A stretch of 64,000 nt of DNA from contig NZ_ATNM01000097.1 in NCBI RefSeq assembly GCF_000427295.1, positions 16,420 through 80,419 on the forward strand, written 5' to 3'. The stretch comes from Cyclobacterium qasimii M12-11B. Lineage in GTDB: Bacteria > Bacteroidota > Bacteroidia > Cytophagales > Cyclobacteriaceae. How positions within the stretch are numbered: the first letter of the stretch is position 1; every line of letters starts with the position of its first letter. Below, piece after piece: positions 9,353 through 18,645 of this stretch. Below the pieces are notes generated by a model. That model was not told the origin of the DNA. It was given only the letters and a program-made list of their open reading frames with translations, and did no database searches. The position numbers and the translations under genes are program-made.

Positions 9353-10615
9353 ATGAGTGAACTATTTTACCATTTTGGAGTGGCATTGGCAATCGGCTTA
9401 TTAATTGGGCTGGAAAGGGAATTTAAAAAGTCCGATGAAGCGCAACAATTTCTTTTTGGCGGGATTCGTACTTTTCCTTTGCTGGCGCTTATCGGTTGTT
9501 CAGCTGGATTATTAGGTGATTTGATGGATTCACCTTGGGGCTTTGCCATTCCTATTGTTATTGCAGGAGCTTTTTTAGTTGTGGCCTATACTGGGACTGT
9601 TAAAAAGAGAGACTTTGGAATGACCACCGAAGTAGCCGCATTGCTCACTATTATCATCGGCATTATATGCTATTATGGCGAAATAGAACTTGCTGCAGCC
9701 TTGGGTATAATTGTTTTGGTTTTACTGTCCTTTAAAGTAAAGCTCCACGAATTTAGTAAAATGCTTACACGTGAAGAGATTGTAAGCTTGGCCAAATTTG
9801 GCCTTATGACAGCAATTGTGCTACCAATACTTCCGGATGAACCTACGCTTCCTGCCCCATTTGATGTTTTGATCCTAAGAAATATATGGTTAATGGTAGT
9901 GTTGGTGACTGCCATAGGAATGGTTGGTTATTTTCTGAAAAAGCTTATTGGAAACCGAAAAGCAATTGTTTTAACTGGTTTCATTGGAGGCTTGGTTTCA
10001 AGTACAGCAGTAACATTGTCTTTTTCTTCTCAAAGTAAAGGTCGTCCAACCTTATCCAAAGCATTTGCCATTGCAATCATCGTCTCCTGGATTACTATGT
10101 TTCTTCGTATTCTTGTCGAAGTAGCTGTTGTAAATTCAAGATTGATTATAGAGATGTGGATACCAATGGCTGCAGCAGCAGTTGTAGGAGGCTTGTATTG
10201 TTGGTTCCTATACATGAAAGATGGGAAACACGAAGCCATTGCTGAGGAGGTTGACGTAGAAAAGCCTTTTTCCTTGAAGAAATCACTAATTTTTGGTGGC
10301 CTTTACGCCGCTGTTATCGTTATAGCGAATATCGCGCAGATTAATTTTGGTGATAAGGGGATTTATTTGTCGGCAATTGCCGCTGGATTCACAGATGTGG
10401 ATGCAATTACACTCACGATGGCCGAAATGAGTCAGGCAACAGGAACAGTAGAGCCCAGCGTGGCCATTAGGGCAATATCCCTCGCGGCGGTTTCAAACAC
10501 CTTAGTGAAAGCAGCCATCGTCTTGTCTACGGCTCATATAGCCCTTAAAAAGGAGATTTTACCCGGTGTTTTTCTAATTGTTTTTGCCGCCTTGGTGGCT
10601 GCTTTTATTGTCTAA
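9353..10615 (+). CDS. MgtC/SapB and DUF4010 family membrane protein
   Basis: This 420-residue polytopic membrane protein has an N-terminal MgtC/SapB-like domain. It shows the GLLIGLERE motif at residues 15-23, conserved GIRTFPLLALIG at about 37-48, and the MTTEVAALL helix near 91. The C-terminal half is a DUF4010 domain with GGLVSSTAVTLSFS near 214-227 and a late DVDAITLTMAEMS motif. About 12 helices are visible. The function of this long form is unknown; it is unlike the short MgtC virulence/Mg2+-stress protein. It stands alone with 179 bases upstream and 195 downstream. Confidence 0.85.
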   Translation: MSELFYHFGVALAIGLLIGLEREFKKSDEAQQFLFGGIRTFPLLALIGCSAGLLGDLMDSPWGFAIPIVIAGAFLVVAYTGTVKKRDFGMTTEVAALLTIIIGIICYYGEIELAAALGIIVLVLLSFKVKLHEFSKMLTREEIVSLAKFGLMTAIVLPILPDEPTLPAPFDVLILRNIWLMVVLVTAIGMVGYFLKKLIGNRKAIVLTGFIGGLVSSTAVTLSFSSQSKGRPTLSKAFAIAIIVSWITMFLRILVEVAVVNSRLIIEMWIPMAAAAVVGGLYCWFLYMKDGKHEAIAEEVDVEKPFSLKKSLIFGGLYAAVIVIANIAQINFGDKGIYLSAIAAGFTDVDAITLTMAEMSQATGTVEPSVAIRAISLAAVSNTLVKAAIVLSTAHIALKKEILPGVFLIVFAALVAAFIV

Positions 10616-10810
10616 GAAAATAGTATTTGGAATGATTGTATCGAGCAGTTTAAAGGAATATAATCTAGTCTTTAAGAATTATCATTCCCATATTTACCAT
10701 TTTTAGCAATGCATTTACCTTTAAATACCAAAGTGATATAACGACCTTTGACTAAATTAAAATGAGTTAAGTAGTGGGAATCCCCAACTGTGACTGTAAA
10801 TCAAAAAAAT

Positions 10811-11665
10811 ATGAAAATAGCCGTAACATCAGCAAGTGGGAAATTGGGTGCCTCCATCGTAAAACAATTGGTAAGAGAAATTGGAAAAGATCAGGTTATA
10901 GGGATTGCCAGAACACCGGAAAAAGCAGAACACCTTGGTGTTGAAATTAGGAAGGGCGACTACAATGATAGGGAACAACTTGACCAAGCATTGAAAGGCA
11001 TTGACACAGTTTTATTGGTTTCTGGTATGGATGAGCCTCAAAAAAGAATTCAACAACATAGAAATGTGATTGAGGCAGCAAAGCAAAATGGAGCTAAAAA
11101 AATTGTATATACAAGTATAATAGGGGATGAGAAAAACACCGCATTTAGCCCAATAGTAGCGAGTAACAGACAGACTGAAAAAGATGTACAGGCTTCCGGT
11201 CTTCAATGGGTAATCGGAAGGAATGGAATTTATATTGAGCCAGATATTGAGTACATCAGCCATTATATTGAAGAAGGTGGAATTAGGAATTGTGCTGGAG
11301 AGGGAAAATGTGCTTACACCAGCAGGGAAGAGTTGAGCCAGGCTTACGCACAAATGCTATTGCATGAAAAGCACAATGGCCAGGTATACAACCTTGCAGG
11401 AGATCCAATTACACAGGCAGAATTGGCCAACATTATTAATAAAGTTTATGGAACCAGCCTTTCTTATTATCCAGTGTCCGTGGCAGCATATCAAAAAGAA
11501 AGAAAAGAGGCCTTGGGGGATTTTATAGGAACTGTTATTGCGGGTATCTATGAAGGGATTCAAATTGGGGCGAATAACGTGCAGTCAGATTTTGAAAAGG
11601 CTACAGGAAGGGCACACAAAGCTCCATTAGCAATGATTGAGGAATTAAAGGATATCCTAAAATAA
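10811..11665 (+). CDS. NAD(P)H-binding reductase, NmrA/QorB-like
   Basis: This atypical short-chain dehydrogenase is about 284 residues from ATG 10811. I prefer that start over the upstream GTG at 10790 because the Rossmann strand starts immediately (KIAVTSASGKLG). The TSASGKLG nucleotide-binding loop, the KIVYTSI strand and the NGIYIE segment resemble quinone oxidoreductase 2 (QorB) and NmrA-type proteins. These lack the Ser-Tyr-Lys triad and bind NADPH to reduce quinones or act as redox sensors. The next gene, 111 bases downstream, is a ferredoxin-reductase-like siderophore-interacting protein, suggesting a redox-related pair (inference). Confidence 0.8.
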   Translation: MKIAVTSASGKLGASIVKQLVREIGKDQVIGIARTPEKAEHLGVEIRKGDYNDREQLDQALKGIDTVLLVSGMDEPQKRIQQHRNVIEAAKQNGAKKIVYTSIIGDEKNTAFSPIVASNRQTEKDVQASGLQWVIGRNGIYIEPDIEYISHYIEEGGIRNCAGEGKCAYTSREELSQAYAQMLLHEKHNGQVYNLAGDPITQAELANIINKVYGTSLSYYPVSVAAYQKERKEALGDFIGTVIAGIYEGIQIGANNVQSDFEKATGRAHKAPLAMIEELKDILK

Positions 11666-11776
11666 CGCGTATAACTATTATTGAACTCTTATTGGGAAAT
11701 TGGAGGACTATTACCTATTCTGGATGGAATTAGGATTACAAAGTAAAAAAATCGAGCAAGTTTTAAAATCGGTACA

Positions 11777-12505
11777 ATGGGAATTATTGATAGTATCTTA
11801 AAAAAAATAGTACTACAAGAAGCAGTTATTGTTGAAAAGTCTAAGCTTTCTGAAGGAGCTTATAAAATTCGTTTAAAATCCGAAGGAATTGCGTCAGTAG
11901 ATTTTGTTCCAGGCTATTTTTTACGTTTAGGAATAGGTATAGATAAGGAGGATATTTCGTTGAAAGACAAAATGAGGAGCTATAGTGTTTGGGACATAAA
12001 CAAATCACAGGGATACATAGACCTGGCCATAGCCACCCACAGTAATGGAATAGGATCCGTTTGGGCAAAACAATGCAAGGCAGGTGATAAGGTTTACTAT
12101 AAGTGGAAAAAAGGCAATTTTTTAGTAGACAATTCAGCAGACAGTTACCTGATGATAGGAGATTTGTCCGCTTTGTCCCATTTGTATATGATAAATAGAA
12201 ACCTTCCCAAAGAAAAGAAAGTAACAGGCATAATTTACAGCCAAGACAAAAATGAATTGTTCCCGGATTTAGCCGGTACAAAACCATTTGATTTTCATGA
12301 ATTGGCTCTAAATCCCAAAGAAGAGATTATGGCATTGGTAAAAGAAAGCGTTTCTAAGATGTCAGGTAAAAAAATGGTTTATATCGCAGGGGATAGCCGG
12401 GTATGTGTGCAGTTAAACAAGTATTTTAGAAAGGAATTGAAATGGGAATCCAAACAAATTAAAATCAAACCTTTTTGGAACCCAGACAAAAAAGGACTTG
12501 AGTAA
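11777..12505 (+). CDS. Siderophore-interacting (FAD-binding) protein
   Basis: The protein has 242 residues with two domains of the ViuB/SIP family. An FAD-binding beta-barrel carries the signature RSYSVWD near residue 72, where Arg and Ser contact the flavin. A short C-terminal NAD(P)H-binding Rossmann-like domain contains GDLSALSHL and KMVYIAGDSRV. Family members reduce ferric siderophores in the cytoplasm. No siderophore biosynthesis or TonB receptor gene is visible here, so the iron role rests on family membership. No signal peptide is present. Confidence 0.8.
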   Translation: MGIIDSILKKIVLQEAVIVEKSKLSEGAYKIRLKSEGIASVDFVPGYFLRLGIGIDKEDISLKDKMRSYSVWDINKSQGYIDLAIATHSNGIGSVWAKQCKAGDKVYYKWKKGNFLVDNSADSYLMIGDLSALSHLYMINRNLPKEKKVTGIIYSQDKNELFPDLAGTKPFDFHELALNPKEEIMALVKESVSKMSGKKMVYIAGDSRVCVQLNKYFRKELKWESKQIKIKPFWNPDKKGLE

Positions 12506-12762
12506 AAATACCCTATGGGTAATAGAATGAAATTACCATTTTCCAAATTGTGTTGCTTTTTAAGGCCCACAGAATCAAAGGATTTTTTAAACCAATATCA
12601 TTCCCAATAATCCGCTGTACTTGTAAAAACCATAGTACAGGAATAGGAACAACATTCTTCTATTTCCCTGCCTTAATTTACCTTAATTGGTATGTCAACC
12701 GATTCCGAAAAATAGTACCATTATTTGAGATAAAAGTAATAGTGTCTCTAAGAGACCTGTGT

Positions 12763-12770
12763 TATATTTG
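12763..12770 (+). promoter_or_regulatory. Candidate -7 element ahead of the catabolic operon
   Basis: TATATTTG matches the Bacteroidota -7 consensus TAnnTTTG and lies 19 bases before ATG 12789. No TTG at a proper distance upstream was found, so this is a half-site only. Confidence 0.35.
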
Positions 12771-12788
12771 ATCAAGCAAAAAACGGAT

Positions 12789-13613
12789 ATGACTATAAAA
12801 ATGAGAGAAAGCCTGGTACTAAAAAAGTTAAGGGCCGGAGAAAACGTTTGTTCTTTTAAAGTAAACCTGGCAGATGCACGAGTTGTAGAAATTGCTGCTC
12901 AGGCGGGTTTTGACTGTTTGTGGCTAGATCAAGAGCACATAGGTCAGGATTGGTCCATTTTGGCGTCCCAGATCTGGGCAGCCAAATCTCAGGGAAAGGA
13001 CACCTTGGTAAGAGTACCTAGAGGTAGTTATAGTGATTATGTAAAGCCTTTAGAGCTTGATGCCAGTGGCATTATGGTGCCACATATAATGAACTTGGCG
13101 GATGCTAAGAAGGTAATCGAAATGACACGTTTTCATCCGATTGGCAAGAGAGCCATTGATGGTGGAAATGCAGATGGAGGCTATGCAGCTGGTAATTTCA
13201 AAGACTACCTAAGAGATGCCAATCAACAGCGTTTTGTCATCTTTCAAATAGAAGATCCAGAACCTTTGGAAGATATAGAAGCCATCGCACAGTTGGATGG
13301 TTTTGATATGTTGTTTTTTGGCCCTGGAGATTTCAGTCAGGCCATAGGAGCTCCTGGGGATATGGATCATCCCAAAATCCAGGACGCAAGGCAAAAAGTG
13401 GTAGAAGTGGCTAGGAAATACGGGAAATTTGCTGGCACTACAGGTCCTTTAACAAAAGTAGCTGAATACCAAAAAATGGGTTACCAGTTTATTAGTATCG
13501 GAGCAGATGTTTTGACATTGACCAAATATTGCAGTGACCTGGTGACTGGTTTCAAAAATGGACCGGAAGAAGAAGGGGATAAGGATAAGGACTATTACGC
13601 AGCCAAGAAATGA
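12789..13613 (+). CDS. HpcH/HpaI-family aldolase
   Basis: This metal-dependent class II pyruvate aldolase barrel has about 274 residues. Features are the LDQEHIGQ segment (catalytic His region), PRGSYSDYVKPLELDASGIMVPH, and the metal-binding run QIEDPEPLEDIEAIAQ followed by LFFGPGDFS. ATG 12789 is preferred over an earlier in-frame start at 12759 because homologous sequence begins at MTIKMRES. The family cleaves 4-hydroxy-2-keto acids to pyruvate and an aldehyde. It is the first gene of a compact operon; its stop overlaps the next start (ATGA at 13610-13613). The substrate is unknown. A deoxy-keto sugar acid made by the downstream dehydrogenases is a fair guess. Confidence 0.85.
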   Translation: MTIKMRESLVLKKLRAGENVCSFKVNLADARVVEIAAQAGFDCLWLDQEHIGQDWSILASQIWAAKSQGKDTLVRVPRGSYSDYVKPLELDASGIMVPHIMNLADAKKVIEMTRFHPIGKRAIDGGNADGGYAAGNFKDYLRDANQQRFVIFQIEDPEPLEDIEAIAQLDGFDMLFFGPGDFSQAIGAPGDMDHPKIQDARQKVVEVARKYGKFAGTTGPLTKVAEYQKMGYQFISIGADVLTLTKYCSDLVTGFKNGPEEEGDKDKDYYAAKK

Positions 13614-14557
13614 TTAATAAGGCTTTAGGCAATACTGGAATAGAAGTTTCTCAAATAGCTTTCGGAGGAGTGGAAATTGGTTTACCTTATGGTCCAGGTA
13701 TAACTTCCGAAAAGGACATGCTTCAGGAAAATGAAGCGATTGACTTGCTACTTCAAGCCCTGGATTCGGGCGTGAATTTTTTCGATACAGCGAGAATGTA
13801 TGGGAAAAGTGAGGAATTAATCGGCAAAGCCTTTGCTCAGCACCGTAATGAAGTAGTCATCTGCACAAAATGCCAGCATTTGAGAGATGTTTCAGGGAAT
13901 TTACCTGATGAGAAAGCTTTGGTTAAGATTATCCGGGAATCTCTTGTAGGAAGTTTGAAAGCACTTGGAATGGAGGCCTTGGATGTATTAATGTTACACC
14001 AGGCGGACATTGAGATTTTACAGAATGAGGCAGTTTGTCGTACTTTTGAGGACATTAAAAAGGAGGGGCTTTCCATTGCAATTGGGGCTTCAACCTACAC
14101 TGTGGAGGAGTCAGAAACAGCTATCAATTCAGGTTTGTGGGAAGTAATTCAATTGCCTTATAATCTACTGGATCAGCGCCAAAGCAATATATTTGACCTG
14201 GGAGTTAAAAAGGGAGTAGGTATGGTGGTCCGTTCCGTTTTGCTTCGTGGCATGCTTAGTGACCGTGGAAAAAATCTAAAAGAGCCTTTGGCTGAAATTG
14301 AAAAACACATTGCCAAATATGCTGCCCTCGCGACACAAGAAGGATTGACATTGCCTGAATATGCAACGCGATTTGTTCTTGATCAACCAAACGTATCATC
14401 CGTGTTGGTAGGTATAGACAAATCGCTTTATTTGGAAAAGGCATTGGAAACAGCCAATCTTCCGGCCTTAAGTAAGAAATTACTTGCTGGGGCCATTCCA
14501 TTTCCAGATCCGGAATTTATTAATATCCCCTATTGGGATAGAATGGGTTGGCTTTAG
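13610..14557 (+). CDS. Aldo/keto reductase, L-galactose/L-fucose dehydrogenase-like
   Basis: The protein has 315 residues with the aldo/keto reductase barrel. The catalytic tetrad is visible: Asp and Tyr in FFDTARMYGKSEELIG (about residues 55-70), Lys in VICTKCQH and His in VLMLHQAD. The overall pattern (LGNTGIEVSQIAFGG at the start) resembles sugar dehydrogenases such as L-galactose or L-fucose dehydrogenase. The start overlaps the aldolase stop, so the two are translationally coupled. It probably oxidises a sugar at C1 or reduces a keto sugar for the aldolase pathway (inference). Confidence 0.85.
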   Translation: MINKALGNTGIEVSQIAFGGVEIGLPYGPGITSEKDMLQENEAIDLLLQALDSGVNFFDTARMYGKSEELIGKAFAQHRNEVVICTKCQHLRDVSGNLPDEKALVKIIRESLVGSLKALGMEALDVLMLHQADIEILQNEAVCRTFEDIKKEGLSIAIGASTYTVEESETAINSGLWEVIQLPYNLLDQRQSNIFDLGVKKGVGMVVRSVLLRGMLSDRGKNLKEPLAEIEKHIAKYAALATQEGLTLPEYATRFVLDQPNVSSVLVGIDKSLYLEKALETANLPALSKKLLAGAIPFPDPEFINIPYWDRMGWL

Positions 14558-14614
14558 TCTGAAATGTAAGGGCTATAATACATTTAACCAAGTTTATCTT
14601 CAAACGAAAGAAAC

Positions 14615-15547
14615 ATGTTAAAAATAGGAATGATAGGAATGAGTCCGGGAAATGCCCATCCCTATTCCTGGTCCTCAATCATAAATGGGACATTTGATGG
14701 CGAGCTTATCAGTGCCATCGGTTATCCTGCTGTGGCAGATTATCTCCAGGCTAACATAGACACGCTGGGAATTCCAGGGGCTTCGGTCAGTCATGTGTGG
14801 AGCCAAAACCTTGAGGTTAGTCAAAGCATTGCGAAAAATGCTGGGATCCCTTTTGTTGTGGACAAACTTGAGGACATGATTGGTGAGGTGGATGCAGTGA
14901 TCCTTGGAAGAGATGATCCTGAAAATCACGTGGGAATGGCAAAGCCTTTTCTGGATGCAGGTATACCGCTTTTTATTGATAAACCATTGGCCTATTCCCA
15001 AGAGGATCTGGATTATTTTGCTCAACAACACCATTTAGGAAAAGTTTTTATGTCCTGTTCCTCTATGCGTTATTCGCAGGAATGTAGGACCGTTAAAACA
15101 GGCATAAAGTCCTTGGGGAAAATTCATTTGGTTACGGCAGTAGGAAAAAAAGATTGGAAAAAGTATGGCGTACACCTGTTGGAAGCGCTCTTTAGCACCC
15201 TGGATGATCCGAAACCAGTAAAGGTTCAGCATATCGGAGAAGAGGATGAGGACATTGTATTGGTTACTTTTGAAAATGGAGTCAAAGCCACTGTACATTT
15301 ATTTAAGGATATCTGTGGAACTTTCCAACTCAGTTTTTTTGGAGAAAAGGGTTGGAAAATAGCTGATATCCAGAACTCTTATTCTATGTTTAGGGACAAC
15401 CTCATAGTATTTATTGATGCGCTTAGGGATGAAAAGCCCTATTTAGAATTCGCTAAAACAGCTGCTATTATGCAAGTAGTGATTGGAGCGAAAGAAAGTT
15501 TTGAAAATGGAGGTAAGGTGATTAATTTAGAAAAACATGGACGTTAA
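14615..15547 (+). CDS. Gfo/Idh/MocA-family oxidoreductase
   Basis: The protein has 310 residues. The N-terminal Rossmann loop is unusual: the canonical GxGxxG is replaced by GMSPGNAHPYSW. The family's (E/D)KP motif is present as FIDKPLAY near residue 121. The C-terminal substrate domain is short. Family members oxidise or reduce sugar-like substrates with NAD(P). It lies 57 bases after the aldo/keto reductase and overlaps the following SDR start by 11 bases. The modified dinucleotide loop may mean a different cofactor mode. The substrate is unknown. Confidence 0.8.
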   Translation: MLKIGMIGMSPGNAHPYSWSSIINGTFDGELISAIGYPAVADYLQANIDTLGIPGASVSHVWSQNLEVSQSIAKNAGIPFVVDKLEDMIGEVDAVILGRDDPENHVGMAKPFLDAGIPLFIDKPLAYSQEDLDYFAQQHHLGKVFMSCSSMRYSQECRTVKTGIKSLGKIHLVTAVGKKDWKKYGVHLLEALFSTLDDPKPVKVQHIGEEDEDIVLVTFENGVKATVHLFKDICGTFQLSFFGEKGWKIADIQNSYSMFRDNLIVFIDALRDEKPYLEFAKTAAIMQVVIGAKESFENGGKVINLEKHGR

Positions 15548-16313
15548 AGAATTATTTAGCTTAAAAGGAAAAATAATTGTAGTCACTGGTGGTTCCGGTC
15601 AATACGGTAAATGCCTTGTTGAAGGTTTGGCCGAAGCAGGGGGGACTGTTATTACTACTTCTAGAGACATACAGTCGGCAGAAAAGACAGCTGCTTTATT
15701 TCGCGAGAAAGGCTTAGATGTGCACCCTATGGAAGTGGACCAAGGGGATACCGAGTCAGTAAGTCGCTTTGCCAAAAGCCTACAAGATAAGTTTGGTAAA
15801 TTGCATGTTTTTGTAAACAATGCCGTTTCCAGGCCAATGAAAGGTTACAATGCTCCTTTGGCAGATTTTGATGAATCGATGCGGGTAAATGCTACAGGAA
15901 TGTGGGATTTGCTAAAGTCCATGTCAGACCTGATCATAGGAAGCGGGGGTGGAGCAGTGATCAATATCAGTTCCATGATGGGCATGAAAGGGCCAGATTT
16001 AACTAATTATGAAGGCACCAGTATGGGAGATTTACCTCCTGATTATTTCTTCCACAATGCAGGATTGATCAATCTTACTCGCTTTATGGCCAAGATGAAT
16101 TCAGGAAAAAATATTAGATTCAACTGCATCTCTCCTGGTGGATTGTTTAATAATCAGCCCGAGAGATTTGTTGAGAATTATAACAAAAAAGTACCAATGA
16201 AGCGGATGGCCAATAATGATGACATCAAGGGTCTAGCCGTTTTATTAGCTTCTGATGCTGGAGCTTACATCAATGGCGAAAATATTTTAATGGATGGAGG
16301 ATTGAATGCCTGA
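15537..16313 (+). CDS. SDR oxidoreductase with an altered YxxxK motif
   Basis: This 258-residue short-chain dehydrogenase has the cofactor loop TGGSGQYG near residue 16, VNNA near 92, the Ser of NISSMMG, and the C-terminal GENILMDGGL. In the YxxxK position the sequence reads DYFFHNAG, so the catalytic Lys is Asn (codon AAT). The tandem SDR that follows keeps YGVEK. The first SDR may therefore be weak, act with its neighbour, or use another residue. It starts inside the Gfo/Idh gene and overlaps the next gene by eight bases. Confidence 0.85.
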   Translation: MDVKELFSLKGKIIVVTGGSGQYGKCLVEGLAEAGGTVITTSRDIQSAEKTAALFREKGLDVHPMEVDQGDTESVSRFAKSLQDKFGKLHVFVNNAVSRPMKGYNAPLADFDESMRVNATGMWDLLKSMSDLIIGSGGGAVINISSMMGMKGPDLTNYEGTSMGDLPPDYFFHNAGLINLTRFMAKMNSGKNIRFNCISPGGLFNNQPERFVENYNKKVPMKRMANNDDIKGLAVLLASDAGAYINGENILMDGGLNA

Positions 16314-17111
16314 TTCAAATTCCAGCCCCGCTATAAAGTCTCCATTCTCTTTAGAAGGAAAGTGTATTTGGGTGGTAGGCGGAGCAGGATACTTGGGTCA
16401 GGAAGTTGTGCGTCTCCTATGTTCGCAAGGAGCAAAGGTTTTATGCATAGATAGAGAAGACAAGGCAATGGTTTTTGAAAAAGAAGCCATGCTTGGTAAT
16501 TCATTAGTGTCGGCCAGTTTTGATCTCTCGAATACGGATGACATCCCTGGTTTTGTCATCGAAAACAAGAAAAATTAGGCATACCTGATGGTCTGGTAAA
16601 TTTGGCCTATTCTGCTAGTGGAAAGTCTTTTGAAGCCATGGAAGCTGCGGACTTTGATCAGGTAAATCATTCTGGGCTCACGGCAACTTTTGTACTTGCA
16701 AAAGCGGTAGGAGCCATAATGTCAGAAAAAGAATCGGGAAGCATATTGTTGTTTGGCAGCATGTATGGAATGCAAGCTCCTGATATGCACATGTATCAGC
16801 CCCCTATGATGCCAAACCCTATAGAATACGGGGTAGAGAAAGCTGGAACAATACAGATGGCGAAATATTTAGGAATGTATTACGGCCCTAAAAACATTAG
16901 GTGCAATAGCATATCCCCAGGGCCATTTCCCAATAGCCAAGTGCAGCAAGATCACCCGGAATTTGTTAAACGATTGGAACAAAAAACCTTCCTAGGAAGA
17001 GTAGGAGTGGCCCGTGAAGTGGCAGGAGCCGTTTGTTTTTTACTCTCGGATGCTTCCAGCTATATTACAGGTCATAACTTGGTAGTGGATGGTGGATGGA
17101 CTGCCTGGTGA
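16306..17111 (+). CDS. Second SDR oxidoreductase, interrupted by a frameshift near 16574
   Basis: As read, one frame runs 16306-16578 (cofactor loop GGAGYLG near residue 25) and stops at TAG. The rest of the enzyme is open in another frame to 17111. Adding one A to the run at 16570-16574 restores a single frame (KKKLGIPDGLVNLAYSASG...). The result is about 268 residues, normal for an SDR. Catalytic features are in the second part: LFGSMYGM for the Ser, EYGVEK for Tyr and Lys, and the C-terminal GHNLVVDGGW. It belongs to the same subgroup as the preceding SDR and is likely a paralogue. Confidence 0.8.
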
Positions 17112-17142
17112 TAAAATAGTTAAAACAATAAAAAAGATTAAA

Positions 17143-17532
17143 ATGAAAAAGATAGTACACCCCAAAAGAGATTTAAGTTTTGATACAGGCGCTTATTCAG
17201 ACGCTATATTAACGGATGGATTTTTATTCGTTTCAGGACAAGCATCAGTAGATTTTGAAACCTCTGAGTTTAAGTTAGGAACCATTGAAGAGGAGACGCA
17301 AAGAACGCTGGACAATATAAAAGCGATTATCGAAGCTGCTGGAGGAACAATGGACAATGTAGTAAAGTGTACCGTTCATTTGTCAGATATCTCTGAATTT
17401 GATCGCTACAATAAAGTGTATGCCAGCTTTTTTAAAAACACCAAGCCTGCCCGTATCACGGTTCAATCTGTCTTGGCAGAAAACCTTAAGGTGGAAATAG
17501 ACTGTATCGCTAAAATACCTACTGAAAAATGA
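17143..17532 (+). CDS. RidA (YjgF/YER057c/UK114)-family protein
   Basis: This protein has about 130 residues from ATG 17143. The longer frame from 17089 would sit inside the SDR. Family features are FLFVSGQASVD near the N-terminus, the Arg-containing ARITVQSVL that in RidA binds the substrate carboxylate, and the C-terminal VEIDCIAKIP. RidA deaminates reactive enamine/imine intermediates; other members hydrolyse related acylated amines. In a catabolic operon with an M19 peptidase it suggests an amine or amino-acid-linked intermediate. Its stop overlaps the peptidase start (ATGA, 17529-17532). Confidence 0.85.
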   Translation: MKKIVHPKRDLSFDTGAYSDAILTDGFLFVSGQASVDFETSEFKLGTIEEETQRTLDNIKAIIEAAGGTMDNVVKCTVHLSDISEFDRYNKVYASFFKNTKPARITVQSVLAENLKVEIDCIAKIPTEK

Positions 17533-18617
17533 GCAAACGACTGATTCTAGATGCGCATTTAGACTTGTCTATGAATGCCATAGAGTGGAACAGAGATTTG
17601 AGTAGACCTCTTTCGGAAATCAGGCAGTCAGAAATGCACATGCCAGACAAGCCCGATAGAGGCAGGGGAACCGTTTGTTTACCAGAGCTTAGAAAAGGTA
17701 AAATTGGCATAGTGGTGGCCACGCAATTGGCCCGGTATTCTCCTCCTGATTCTGCCCTTTCAGGCTGGAATTCACCCCAACAGGCATGGGCCATGACGCA
17801 GGCTCAGTTGGCCTGGTACCGTGAAATGGAAGTTCAGGGAGAAATGAAGCAGATTTTGAACCGAAAGGACCTGGATCAGATGGTGGGTTTATGGGAAGAT
17901 GATTCCATTCCAGATGAGAAGAAGCCGATTGGTTATCTACTACATCTTGAGGGTGGCGATTCTTTGGTGTCCCCTGATTATCTTGATAGGGCTTATGCTT
18001 ACGGTTTACGGGCATTAGGCCTTTCTCATTTTGGTCCGGGAAGATATGCCCCAGGTACAAAGTCTGAGGGACCTATTACCGAATTGGGTAAAGAGTTGCT
18101 TGAAAAAATGGGGCAGTATAAAATGATTTTAGATGTAACCCATCTTACTGATCAAGGATTCGAGCAGGCCATGGATTTGTATACTGGACCCATTTGGGCC
18201 AGCCACCACAATGTGCGCAAAATTGTACCGAACCAGCGACAACTGACAGATGATCAGATTAAAAATCTGGTGAAACGTGGGGCTGTCATTGGTGGAATGC
18301 TAGACTGTTGGGCCATGGATATTCGCTTTATTGATACCATTTCTGACCCTTGGCAGTTAGACATTAAATTGGAGCATCTGGTAGACCATTGGGACCATAT
18401 TTGTCAATTGGCGGGGAACAGTGAGCATATCGGTATAGGCAGTGATTTGGATGGAATATTTGGTACAGAGCAATCTCCCTGGGACCTTAATTCCATAGCA
18501 GACCTTCAGAAGTATGAAGAGATTCTAGATAGAAGAGGTTATTCATCGGAAGACATTGACAATATATTCCATGGCAACTTTCTTCGATTTATGAGAAATG
18601 CTTTACCAGAAGGCTAA
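17529..18617 (+). CDS. Membrane dipeptidase family (M19) metallopeptidase
   Basis: The protein has 362 residues. Zinc ligands of the renal dipeptidase fold are visible: HxD in DAHLDL (residues 8-10 region), Glu in LHLEGGDS, His in LDVTHLTD and SHHNVR, and Asp in IGIGSDLDG. There is no signal peptide, so it should be cytoplasmic. M19 enzymes cleave dipeptides, often with D-amino acids, and some act on other amide-linked compounds. It is translationally coupled to the RidA gene. The operon context suggests a small amide or N-acyl substrate, not peptidoglycan peptides (inference). Confidence 0.85.
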   Translation: MSKRLILDAHLDLSMNAIEWNRDLSRPLSEIRQSEMHMPDKPDRGRGTVCLPELRKGKIGIVVATQLARYSPPDSALSGWNSPQQAWAMTQAQLAWYREMEVQGEMKQILNRKDLDQMVGLWEDDSIPDEKKPIGYLLHLEGGDSLVSPDYLDRAYAYGLRALGLSHFGPGRYAPGTKSEGPITELGKELLEKMGQYKMILDVTHLTDQGFEQAMDLYTGPIWASHHNVRKIVPNQRQLTDDQIKNLVKRGAVIGGMLDCWAMDIRFIDTISDPWQLDIKLEHLVDHWDHICQLAGNSEHIGIGSDLDGIFGTEQSPWDLNSIADLQKYEEILDRRGYSSEDIDNIFHGNFLRFMRNALPEG

Positions 18618-18645
18618 TTTTTACATTAAATAATTTACGCCAACG

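Noticed and set aside
12550..12771. 73-codon open frame before the aldolase operon
   Set aside because: No recognisable features; occupies the region that contains the -7 element of the operon.
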